Of a stretch of 64,000 nt of DNA, positions 13,101-22,240 are shown one piece after another. Each line of letters begins with the position of its first letter. Position 1 is the first letter of the stretch. The position numbers were made by a program, and so were the translations under genes. This DNA comes from Halichondria panicea (lineage: Eukaryota; Porifera; Demospongiae; Suberitida; Halichondriidae): assembly GCF_963675165.1 (NCBI RefSeq), contig NC_087381.1:5643378-5707377 (forward strand), in the 5' to 3' direction. The notes under the pieces are model-generated. The model made no database searches. It was given only the letters and a program-made list of their open reading frames with translations, and had not been told where the DNA came from.

Positions 13101-15254
13101 AACTTTAAGCAACACTGTCAGACTCGCTACGACTTTATAATAACTGTAACCCAAATGATTTCACCACTTTTCCACGAGAAAAATATTAACACTCTGGACA
13201 AAGTGGCTTAATTAATCTTCAAAGATGCACTGTTCAGCAGCCATACTTATAATTATGAACTTTGGGCATCGTTTTTAGCATGCAATAATCATGGTCAATC
13301 ATAATTATTATTGGAGTGAACAATTGTATACTGAGTGTGTACAATTGAGTAGCTAAATAGTCCACTGAGGCATCAGTAGGTGCTTTCATTTGTTTAAGCT
13401 ATTCAGATCGATAGCTGATCCCCTGAACATTAACCCTTATACTCTATATACACTGACTTTGATCAACACCACTGTACAGATGGATTTTGGCCAATTGACT
13501 GCTTGATTTCTGTCCGTCAATGGTTAGGGTGAAGTTCTTGTGAAAGAAACGGGTCTCAGGTTTCAACAGCAGGTTGAAGTCCCTAAAGAGAATCGTAACA
13601 TTCGGTAACTATGTGTTAAGTGCTGACATAAATATATTATAGCCTTGTCTTCAATAATAGTAGAGGTTATTTGTAATGTTATTGCTAATCATACTGCCAT
13701 TACTGGCGTATTATTGCTTTATATCAACAAGTTCCTTAGCTTATAATATAAACAGATATATCCATGCATGTATTTTGTATTGTGAATGGAGCATTTTATT
13801 GTAAATTGGAAGCAATAATTATTGTACACACAATTTCTGCTCACTTTCCAAAGGCAGTGAACTGTAGTTCTAGAGACTTATCCCCCACCATACTGCGTCT
13901 CACTCTGTGATGGTTCCATAGCAACGACTCGCTATCGTAGGTGAGAGGCTCGTAGTGACGAATAAAATTGCTCAGGGCTATATGTGTATGGGAGGCGTGT
14001 GTGTGTGGTGTGTGGTGTGTGGGGGCATTGTGATATAGTAACTATGCTTACTGTAAATTATAGAATGCGAAGTATAATAATTATGATTATAGTTGATGAA
14101 ACAATTTCCAATCATTCCCAGGATGAACAAGGCTTCGGCCTCGCAGTTGAGTCCCTTGTCCATGCATTCATGGCAGGGGCGGGCTCTATTTTCCCCCAGG
14201 CAGCAGATCATGTAATATCAAGTAATGATTATTCTTAGCTAGCAATAAGTGTTTTAATGTGTGCACGAGGAGGATGCAGTACTGAATGCTCGAGCGTATA
14301 TAGCGAGTGCATTACTCAACCGAGAGAGCATTATTGCATCATCCGTAAAACACGTTGGCTAACTAAGTGTGTTATAATTATTATTATTATTGAGGTACTA
14401 GCACTGTGTATCAATGTGCTTCCATGCATGCCTGCAGTTGGTCTTCAGCTGCTGCATATGGCCAGCTAGAGAAACTCACCGAACTCTGTCAGGCATCAAA
14501 TTGTGCCAAATAAAAGTGCACGAAAAAAATCTAAACTATAATTGCACACAAAATCGATTTGCGTATTGATAACACTCCAGCCTGCTTGGACACAGCGGCT
14601 TTGTAGCCATCTTTAGATGGCCATGGAAATACTACCGAGCGAAAACTCAAGCTGAGTTCAATCTAGATATATAGAGTGCAAGCAGTACAGGGCCAGGGTG
14701 CCATGGGGCAATTCCCATAAACAAAAAACCTTGCAAAGCGATATCCTTTGACCATTGTAAAGTGCTGAATCAGCAATGAGCCCCACCCACCCTAGCTGCT
14801 AGGAGTGGGTAGGGCTCATTGCTGATTCAGCACTTTATAAACTGCTTTGCAGGTAAACTGGTTCCCTGATTGCCTGATCCTTGTGGAATTGCTCCACGTA
14901 CCCTGTATACTGCACTCTATCTTGTGTCAGCTAGCTCTAGCTGTGCATATATATTATGTAGATCTAGTTTGGCAAATTTAAAACGGAAAACCATACCGGC
15001 ATACGTTTTGCACTATTTCGCAGTTTTTTCATGGCCATCTGTTAGTGTGTGTAATTGTTGGTGCATTACACGCACTTTTACTTGATGCCTAACAGAGTTC
15101 GGTGACCTACTTCACTATATATAGGTGAGAGTGTATACCAATGTCAACCATTGTTCTATATCTCTGACACAGACACAGTACATTGTGAAGTCTCACCTTC
15201 TCCTCGGACGATCCCCAGGAGAAGAGCGACGCATAACAGGCTGTATAACTTCAT
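3989..15254 (-). CDS. ADAM-cadherin-adhesion GPCR fusion receptor, copy 1 (26 exons, 1404 aa predicted)
   Basis: My model starts at ATG 15254 and stops at TAG 3989. Exons on the minus strand: 15254-15197, 13977-13845, 13582-13458, 12760-12661, 11995-11695, 11006-10733, 9987-9809, 9470-9320, 9199-8393, 8284-8168, 8104-8010, 7893-7681, 7628-7560, 7506-7374, 6960-6690, 6634-6529, 6466-6411, 6345-6198, 6136-6030, 5963-5852, 5198-5045, 4832-4766, 4674-4599, 4480-4380, 4306-4138, 4081-3989. Lengths sum to 4215 nt and every junction keeps phase. All introns are GT-AG except intron 16 (GC-AG). Domain order: signal peptide, ADAM propeptide, M12B protease, short disintegrin, two cadherin repeats, HRM-like domain, GAIN/GPS, 7TM, about 30-residue tail. 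The likely product is a type of self-cleaving plasma-membrane receptor carrying its own zinc protease. Two adjacent genes are an alternative, but there is no stop, second signal peptide or promoter-sized gap between the halves. Confidence 0.85.
5440..5669. mobile_element. Old MITE remnant in receptor intron 20 (also about 28965-29180 and 54161-54382)
   Basis: The sequence from cgtgaaatttttgagacgc to cctcgaaaatt...tatacggta matches the intact element at 61167-61400 in most of its internal blocks (for example tggcctctaaaagc and gactgcttacc). It is present at the same intron position in all three receptor copies, so it was inserted before the array duplicated. Confidence 0.7.
6198..7893 (-). other. 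Exons 12-18 of receptor copy 1: GAIN domain and GPS cleavage site
   Basis: Residues 781-1112 form the GAIN region. GAIN-B signatures include [26 protein letters not shown] and [10 protein letters not shown]. The GPS motif has CVFW (C1056), RW and [13 protein letters not shown]. The predicted autoproteolysis site is HF-T (between F1098 and T1099), and the residues after it form a tethered agonist like those of other adhesion GPCRs. Intron 15 is about 55 bases and intron 16 has a GC donor. The corresponding exon 15 is frameshifted in copies 2 and 3. Confidence 0.85.
8010..8284 (-). other. Exons 10-11 of receptor copy 1: HRM-like domain
   Basis: Residues 710-780 include a WW-FFPVT-AG segment, CPQNGTGT and GTATRFC followed by GMW and a further cysteine. 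This is the spacing of the hormone-receptor motif that precedes the GAIN domain in many adhesion GPCRs. It links the cadherin exon to the GAIN exons in phase, which is one of the main arguments that the protease and receptor halves belong to a single transcript. Confidence 0.7.
8393..9199 (-). other. Exon 9 of receptor copy 1: short disintegrin plus two cadherin repeats
   Basis: One 807-base exon encodes residues 441-710. It opens with a disintegrin start ([17 protein letters not shown]) with nine cysteines between C444 and C497, shorter than a full disintegrin domain, and no ADAM cysteine-rich domain follows. Two cadherin repeats come next (about 503-598 and 602-697), the first closing with NENDNAP and including LDFED and VRATD calcium-site motifs, the second with DRDND, LDFEN and IATDNGN. 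These motifs predict calcium-dependent folding and adhesive contacts. Confidence 0.88.
9470..9600. repeat. 39-base minisatellite overlapping the exon 8 splice acceptor
   Basis: Units of 39 bases, each carrying (minus strand) a cacacag/CATGACCCC boundary or a variant of it, are stacked upstream of the exon 8 acceptor at 9470. Another complete acceptor occurs at 9509 and a further one near 9589. Copies 2 and 3 have fewer units. The two units nearest the exon are open in the same frame as the exon. Confidence 0.8.
10032..10139. repeat. (GT)n microsatellite in receptor intron 6
   Basis: A GT tract of roughly 100 bases lies between exons 6 and 7 of copy 1. At the same place copies 2 and 3 have only about 20 bases of GT (near 33402 and 58618). 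Long reading frames through it are repeat artefacts. Confidence 0.95.
11695..13977 (-). other. Exons 2-5 of receptor copy 1: ADAM propeptide and start of protease
   Basis: Exons 2-4 (residues 20-139) match the reprolysin propeptide family: an HYEPL start, then [21 protein letters not shown] and the [14 protein letters not shown] block ending in HIEPS. Exon 5 (139-239) continues with [10 protein letters not shown], a cysteine in ATCGS that could act as a cysteine switch (C166), a dibasic site ending at KR196 where a proprotein convertase could cut, and then the first protease strand with IADYKF. The pattern is closest to ADAM10-type proteins. Exon 2 uses a splice acceptor next to a GT-rich tract. 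Confidence 0.85.
12032..12235. mobile_element. Degenerate MITE in receptor intron 4 (also 35898-36097 and about 61092-61520)
   Basis: It runs from taccgtaaagcagataattat to ctcgaaataatacccgct, a decayed version of the family with CCGTATAGC ends. It is shared by all three copies. In copy 3 a younger member of the same family has inserted into it. Confidence 0.6.
14476..15105. mobile_element. Terminal-inverted-repeat element in receptor intron 1
   Basis: The left end TCACCGAACTCTGTCAGGCA (from 14476) is inverted at the right end, where TGCCTAACAGAGTTCGGTGA finishes at 15105; a TAAAAGTGC block is also inverted a little inside both ends. It is about 630 bp and has no coding capacity that I can see. 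Homologous elements lie at 38485-38986, as a right half near 47486-47776, and from 63916 to the window end. No clear target duplication is visible. A hairpin insertion sits inside this copy only. Confidence 0.7.
14758..14837. repeat. 80-base near-perfect hairpin
   Basis: The arm beginning TAAAGTGCTGAATCAGCA is exactly complementary over 26 bases to the arm ending at 14837, and the inner GGGTGGG-type sequences extend the stem further. Module 2 lacks it at the matching place (38725-38750). It may be a miniature transposon or a small-RNA precursor. Confidence 0.75.
15197..15254 (-). other. Exon 1 of receptor copy 1: signal peptide
   Basis: The exon encodes [19 protein letters not shown] plus one base, followed by a GTGAG donor. 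A lysine after the start, a leucine-rich core and small residues before the end make a typical secretory signal. The same 58-base exon occurs at 23094-23037, 39775-39320 (interrupted) and 47939-47882. Its phase-1 end fits exon 2 at 13977, across an intron that carries a 630-bp inverted-repeat element. Confidence 0.85.
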
Positions 15255-16182
15255 GTAGATGACTAGACTCTTAGTCTATCCGATCTCTTAGTATAGCTAG
15301 CTAGCTAGCTCTAGATTGACACACCTCTAAAAGTGGAGTCTATAATTATAATTATGACAAAATTAATTTTCAATGCGCATGCTCAGTGCCGTCCATTTAT
15401 ACAGTTTTCAATGCGCATGCTCAGTGCCGTCCATTTATACAGCGACTCAGAGACTCTTGTCTGTCACATCAAAGTCAAAGTAAGCTGTATATTACTTAGT
15501 GCATGTATAGATATGATAGAAGAGTGTATATGCCTGTAGGGCCTAAGCAATCCATAACACAATGTAGACTTGTTATACCTATAGCAGGTACATCTAATTT
15601 TATACCCAATATCGCATGCATGCATGCATGCGCCAAAGTTAAGGCTGCTGGTCCTAAATCTACGAAATCCTTTAGAATATTTTGCTGGTGAAAAATCCGG
15701 TTTGCGAATGAGCAGAAAAATTGACCCTTTCCTTGATCTAACTATTGCGATATGACAAGGATCTTTACCAGTATACATATATGCATGTATACTATAATTA
15801 GGTTTTGTATCAACCCTAGCAAAGTTCGCATAATGTTTGATACTCGCAAAACATTCTAGTAATGCAGTAACGGTCTTTCCGCGCTTTATACCCTCGAAAT
15901 AATACCCGCTATACGATCATTACACACTCTATAAATTAACAACGAATCTGATTCAGTGTACTGGCAATAACTTTCCAGCCCATTTAATTAATTATGTAGA
16001 CACTCTGAGCAAATCCTTAAATGGATTGAATGTGAATGTGTACTGCACTGATGTGTATACCTGTTTTTATACAGGGAACTCCCCCGAAGCAAATCACCCC
16101 ACTATAACAATCAAACTGTTAAACCATAAAACCAGAAACATTCCAAGAAAGTGTTATCTGCCCTCACTAACTCAATATAATT
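15255..16182. promoter_or_regulatory. Divergent intergenic region: receptor copy 1 / TRIM-B
   Basis: The two start codons point away from each other across about 930 bases. A 38-base direct repeat (15367-15404 and 15405-15442) contains GCGCATGCTCAGT; this motif is kept upstream of the other TRIM copies (about 23221-23240, 41928-41942 and 48050-48062). A block at about 15625-15775 (GCTGGTCCTAAATC through TTGACCCTTTCCTTGATC) recurs at 42155-42275 and 48425-48560. The last 180 bases before each TRIM start are also conserved and end in a leader with a possible splice acceptor (tatacag) before the ATG. Confidence 0.5.
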
Positions 16183-18381
16183 ATGGCCTCCAATACCAAC
16201 TCCTCTGCAACTTGTGGTATATGCTCAGAGCTGTACCAAGATCCACGCATGCTCAATTGCCTACACTCATTCTGCAAAAAATGCTTGGAAAAGAGACTCG
16301 ACGAAGGACCTTCCAAATCGAGCCTAGCCTGCCCCACGTGCAATGAATCTTCCTCTCTGTCTAGTCGTGGTATAGAGTCATTATCAAAAGATCTTATGAA
16401 GCAGAGGTGGCTGAATTTGAAGGCTTGATCAAAGGTGACAAATCTGTTTCTTGCGATGACTGTGTGAAGCGCGGACCTGCTGCCTTCTTTTGTTGTAGCT
16501 GCTGTGAATTTCTTTGTGAAAATTGTGCCGACCATCATCGCTCCTCAAGAAAGACTAAAACCCACGAGTTAGTTAGTTGCACTAAAGAAGGTGGAAAGGA
16601 AAATATATTCAAGAGCGTAGCTCACAAGCCTCTTACCTGCTCAGTGCACTCGAAGGAATCTCTCGACTATTACTGCAACACATGCAACGACCTGCTCTGT
16701 ATTCGCTGTGTGGTTGGAAAGCATAAGGAACATGCTTACAAAGAAATGGATTCTGTTCGAGAGAAGGAGAAATCCGAGCTTATTTCTTGCCTTGGGAAAA
16801 CCGAGGCTGCAAAGGACAAGTTGAAGAACTCCATTTCACGAGTAGAAAAAGTTATGCAAGGTGTTCAAGCAAATCACAAGGAAGTCGATCACAAAATCAA
16901 TGACATTTTCAACCACCTTCAGCATAAACTAAAAGCTCGAAAAGATGCACTCTTGGCCAAAAGCGCTGATGTGGCACTCGGCAAGGAGACAGCGCTTACT
17001 CTGCAGGGCGAAGAACTCAAGAAAATGGAAAACTCACTTTCTGAAATTTGCTCAAAGTTAGAGTCGGTCACGCAAGAGTACACGGCCGTAGAAATACTTT
17101 CTGCCAAACAACCAATAACGATTAGAGCTCAACAACTTCTCGATACATTTGATAAATGCTCTCTTGATCCTTGCAAGCTAGATACAATGCCAGTATCTCT
17201 CTCTAGCACTCAACTTGAAAACGAAATCGATGCTTTTGGAGGAGTGAGTGGTGGCTGCATGCCAAGACGAAGTACAATTGATCTAGGGAAGCCAACTGCT
17301 GCTGTAGGGAGGGAGAGAAAGTTACTTTTCACTGCAAGAGATGATAATGGAAAACCTTATATTCTTGTGGGTGAGCCGGTGAAAGTTTCTCTAGCCCTGA
17401 TGGGTTCAAATGAAGCAGGGATCTCCGGTGTTGTAGTTGACAAGAAGGATGGTACTTATGGTATTAGCTTCACACCAAACGCAGCTGGTGAACACAAGCT
17501 ATCCATCACCATTAGCAACGAGCAAATTGAGGAGAGTCCGTTTGCGTTTTACGTTCGACAGCCAAGAAATTACGCTTCATTGTCCGCATGTTCTCATGCG
17601 TTTTCAATTTCTAGTAACCCTGGTGATGTTGCCGTCGATGATGACAACAATATGTACATTGCTGTATATGGATATCATTGTATCTCAGTGTTTGATCAAA
17701 ATGGTTCCAACATTCGAACCATAGGAACAGCCGGAAGCACCGGATCTGCAGACAGTCAGTTCTACCACCCATACGGAATTGCCTTGAAAGGAAACATCAT
17801 GTATGTAGCTGACACATCTAACCATCGAATACAAAAACTTACTTTGGACGGCAAGTTCATTTCCAAGTTTGGTTCAAATGGTTCTGGGAATGGACAGTTG
17901 AGCAACCCTCGAGGAATTGCTATTGACAAGAATGGAAGAGTGTTTGTATCAGAACAGAATAATCGGCGGGTTTCCGTGTTCCAATCTGATGGTGAATTCT
18001 CTCACCACATTCAAGGCAATGCTGCTGACAATAGCACTCTCGTTAACCCATGGGGACTAGCATTTGATAATGAGGGGAATCTACATGTTGCTGACTATAG
18101 CTCCCACTTGATCAAAGTGTTCACTCCAGAAGGCAATTTTGTCTCCCAGTATGGCAGTGGGATTATCCAATATCCAGCAGGAATCGCTATTGACGATGAA
18201 GGTTTTACATTTATCGGTGAACATAACAGCACGAGCAGTCGATTGATTATTCTCAATGCCCAGCACCAGCAAGTCCATAATAATTATACAGAACTTTAAT
18301 TTTGTCTTTGGAGTTTGTAACGACAAAGATGGTAATGTTTTTGTGTGCGATCACAGCAACAAACGTGTCATGAAGTACTAG
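16183..18381 (+). pseudogene. TRIM-NHL gene, copy B (two frameshifts)
   Basis: The copy has the same RING, B-box, coiled-coil, filamin and NHL order as copy C and is closest to copy D. Near 16393 a 10-base deletion, compared with copies A, C, D and E, breaks the frame after the RING. From about 16407 the original frame resumes through the B-boxes to the NHL repeats. Near 18280 a 4-base insertion inside an AATAATTAT string brings a stop at 18297-18299; the ancestral stop is at 18379-18381. At the start codon it has an extra ATTA compared with copy A. Confidence 0.85.
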
Positions 18382-19309
18382 CAAACAGCATAATTGTGTT
18401 TGGTATACTATAATTATAGCCTTTATTAGAACAGATTAATTATACCATTATATTGCACGTGTAAACAAAATTTGTATAAGATGCTGATTATTACCATAAC
18501 GGTATAGCAGGTAATTTTCGGGGGTAAAAATATCATAGGTAATATTTTCGTGGTTGGAAATTGCACTGCAGGTAAGGTAAGCAAGGTTGCTTCATTTGTG
18601 GGTAAAATATTCGTGGTCAGACATTAATTAGTGGTCATGCATGCAGACTTTCAAATGAAAACAATGAAAATTACCCGCTAATGCAGTATACGTATAATTA
18701 TTATATCAAAGGTTATTCGAAGGGCTACAAAAACAGTTGAAATCGGACGTTTGCAACATACACGCTAGATGGACAATTACAGCATAGATACTATAAATTA
18801 CAGTATAACTCCGAAAACATTAATATTGCCTACAGTAGACTCCAGTCACGTACCCTTGAGACCATGCAGGTTATAGTAGTCACCAAGCAGCGGTCCCACG
18901 AAATCAATCCATTCAACTTGGCCTAAATATTGCTTATAACCAAGCAAAGAGATCGTCAACATACAAATACAGCTAGCTGCCTTATCAAAAATGAACATAA
19001 TCCATGCACTTTACTTTTCATAATAATTATAATAACCATTTCCATTGTTCAATGATGCACTATACCTGTGATACACATCAACAAAGTAAAGAGAGTAACA
19101 TAAAATATTTAGTGAGAGAAGTAGGAAAACAAAACCAAAATAACTCCAGTGCAACAGAAAGAGAAGAGAGCTTGAATGGATTGGGTTCAGTACAAAACAT
19201 ACTCATTGCAACACATACATAAGAATAACACATACCATATAATTATAGGGTGGGTGGGTAATAAAGAGCAATTAGATTGACTAATAACAGGGGCAGAAGG
19301 GGGAGGTTG
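18382..19309. other. Intergenic region downstream of TRIM-B
   Basis: It holds a MITE remnant at about 18496-18690 and a segment near 18880-19010 that is conserved at 46318-46445. Read on the minus strand, that segment has a short open stretch (FDKAASCICMLTISLLGYK) that I cannot assign. No complete gene is visible. Confidence 0.5.
18496..18690. mobile_element. MITE remnant downstream of TRIM-B
   Basis: The block from taacggtatagcaggtaattttcg to gaaaattacccgctaatgcagtata has inverted ends related to the CCGTATAGC family. It is shared with 45257-45455 downstream of TRIM-D, so it predates duplication of the module. Confidence 0.65.
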
Positions 19310-21210
19310 TTAATGTTCTCTTGGTAGCTCAGAGCTATCGTTAGTTTGGCAAGTTTGAGAGTCTTGTGGTAACAGTTCGTGAACGCGATACTTGTCTCGA
19401 ATATAAGGCCGAACATCATCATCCTGTGAATAGTGTGTGTGTTTGAGGGATACGAAATAAGCAAATGCATCTTGTAATGAGCTACGCAGTGGAACACGGG
19501 GCACTGTATAGTCACACCACTCTATACGACTATACAAACTTATAGTGTCTGAAATTACTGTTGGTTTTGCCCCATAAGTCTTTATTCTACTTCAGTATTG
19601 AATGGATATAGCTACTGCACACATGGTTACACACAACCTACAGTGCTGCAAAGCTTGCACCATGCACCCTTGTCTAGGAGTGACTCCAAGAAGGGCACCA
19701 TTTGCATGAGCTCAGAGTCAGTATCCTCCACAAACCAACTAGAGATAGGGACACCATTAGACATCTGTAGTAGAGAAACACACACGGTGCATTACTGAGG
19801 ATTGAACACTATATACACACACGTGGCAGCACTGTTTACACTGTCAATTAAATCACAGATAACTTTACACAAATAATTTCACACCATGTTGTAATAGGAT
19901 GTTTGTAAGCTCAGGGCTCAGAAAATACCACCCTTACAACATTGGACTACTTAGCCTTGAGAACAAAATGCTATACACCAGTAGTACACAACACACAATC
20001 AATACATTACTGCATTACCTGATAACCAAAGGCTTGCGGTGAATTGTCCACTATAATGACTTTGAGAGATCATGTCCGAGAATACCGAGCTCTTTGATAA
20101 ACAGGCCCCCTACACAAACACAGTGTTCACGAAACAATCGGTGTTGTACCAGCTTGCGATGAGGGTCCAGTAGATTCATCAGCTTATCTGCGTACTCTTT
20201 AGTGGAGGCTGTGAAAAGGATGACCTGTGTGGTGGGCGGGGGTTAGTGATCTTTACCTGATACAATACGCATTGTAATCACACATTGCTTGCGTTTCATT
20301 GTACAGTTGTAACTTTGATGATCTCTACCTGTCTTGTACTTCAAGAAAATTATGTGCATTTATAATTCAATATTATTGTATAATTATGTACCCCCCATAA
20401 GTAGTATTACTACCACTACACTTGCACAGCACTAGGAGTCAATTTAATTGCAGGGAGGACAGTTTAATACATCGATTAAAATACAATTAATATCAATGCT
20501 AGCTAGTTCAGGGCCAGTTACCTCAAACTTCTGTGATACTCTCTCAAGGAACTCTCTAGAGAACGGCCTCAGTCTAACGGAGACAGTGTAGTTGGTGCCA
20601 CTGAAGTCAATGTTGAATGTGAAGTCAGGGTTGTCCAAATGTGTGAGACTGCAGTGAACTAACGTCTCATCCTGTGTGTGTGTGTGGGTGAGTGGGTGTG
20701 TGTGTTAAGTGTATAGAAACCATCAAAGAACGAATGTGAAAAATTCGTTAAAACCATCGAACACTTGTACAGTATATATAATTGGAACCTAAGTTCTAAG
20801 TGTACCCTACCATACAAAACCAGTAGAGACTGCAGCAAATCAAATATAACTGGCATAGGGATAACACACACACTCTGAATGCAGTGCTGCATGTGCACAG
20901 AAGTTTTGATGGCTAATTTTCACTCCCAACACAAACACTTGACGCAGTAAACCAGGCCTAGGACGTGGTCATATTTGTCTATTATGTTGTTAGTACCTAA
21001 CTTGACCAGTGTGGGAACAGAGTATACATGATATGATACTTATATATGGGGAAACACACTCTGACTCTGAACAGATAGTTATTGTACATGCCACTCACCA
21101 GGTCCAGTGCTAGTGTGTATTCAAGAGCTCTCCTGGTCTTGTTGGGGAGGGCAGGAGGGCGACTCAGTATCACCTCCGGTAGAGAGGGGAGGTGCTTGAT
21201 GAACGCATAG
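19310..21210 (-). pseudogene. CTDSPL2-like (FCP1/SCP family) phosphatase fragment
   Basis: Exons on the minus strand: 21210-21099 (YAFIKHLPSLPEV to LALDL), 20671-20522 ([16 protein letters not shown] to VSQKFE), 20224-20019 ([15 protein letters not shown] to QAFGYQ), 19764-19668 (MSNGVPISSWFVEDTDSE) and 19423-19310 (DDDVRPYIRDKYRVHELLP, stop). The first two join to give DLDET, the catalytic DxDxT motif of haloacid-dehalogenase-type protein phosphatases; CTDSPL2 is the nearest family member by motif order. Exon three lacks four bases after DLSK, where SKxVI is expected, which breaks the frame. I could not phase the last junction. The N-terminal half of the family is missing, so this is a decayed 3' piece. 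Confidence 0.8.
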
Positions 21211-22240
21211 CTGTACACAAGAGGGAGAGGAAATAGAAATCACATTATAAATCACATTGTACAAGAAGCATGTTTTAATAGAAGACAATTAAATTGCCTA
21301 AGCAAAAAACTGCATCAATTCCTAGTCGGGAAAAGAAAGCCAACACTGATACAGTGCTATACTGTAACAGTGTTGGCTTCTACTGAAACAGAAGTACATG
21401 TACGTATACGGGGACTTTCAGCATCGCTAATTTGTACACATGATTCATTATTCCTAACAATACCCACCACCTTTACAAGACACTATAATACGACATAATG
21501 TATGCCACACAAACATACGTCAGTCATAGTAATGCTCAAACCAAAGGAAAGAGGACGAGATACACGAGTGTCTGATATTGCAGAGTGTGTTTGTCAACAC
21601 AACACATTTGGATTGTCAGCAATAGCTGAGCCAAACAAACTATCAAACGGTAGAAAAACAAACACATTCTCAAAGTCTTCTACTGAGACACGACGACTTT
21701 AGAAATGGCAAAGCAGACGTACAGTGCTTGAAGGCAAGTAGCCAATAAGACATTACACCTCCGATTGGTCTACATGTATACAGTGTACAGTGTACTAGTT
21801 CTACGCTGAAAGTCAATCAGTTACTTAGGTCAATCGTGGTTTGTTGTCAGGCTATTCTCTTTTGCAAGCTAACGCTATTACATGTAGACTGAAAGCAGGT
21901 ACTAGCTAGTGCATGGTAAGTGATGTACCCAGACTTTCATAAAGGGGTGTGGCTATTTTCAATCATCAATGCAATCTCAATTCAATTAACATAGTGGTCA
22001 CAAATTTGCCTCTTTATTATGCCTGAGAGGTGGTTATCAAGGTGGTTAGTACCAACTGATCAGTGAGGGCACACCCCTCCCTCCCAGCACACGTTGTTGG
22101 TAGAGGGCATGTTCACTACCTCCAACAGAAACTTAAATACCCAAACAAAAAGTATTATAATATTATGCTATTTCAAGAGTTCCGTTAACCCATTGATAGC
22201 TGATCCCCTGAACTCTGAACCCTTATGTCTCTACACTTAC
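21211..22240. other. Gap between phosphatase fragment and orphan receptor exons
   Basis: About 1 kb with no recognisable exon. It contains a short perfect-type hairpin at 21337-21379. The junction between the two unrelated gene fragments must lie in or near this stretch. Confidence 0.5.
21337..21379. repeat. 43-base hairpin
   Basis: Arms AAGCCAACACTGATACAGT and ACTGTAACAGTGTTGGCTT pair at 18 of 19 positions around a 5-base loop. Confidence 0.7.

Noticed and set aside
13984-14240. Open stretch [19 protein letters not shown] on the minus strand (also at 38005 and 63343) as a receptor exon
   Set aside because: Exon 1 joins directly to the exon starting at 13977 in the right phase. This stretch has no acceptor before its first in-frame stop, so I treat it as intron 1 sequence.
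15464-15778. Minus-strand open frame with SRKGSIFLLIRK, partly conserved at 42008-42334
   Set aside because: The block is conserved upstream of TRIM genes, but stop and indel patterns differ between copies, and a non-coding promoter explanation fits better.
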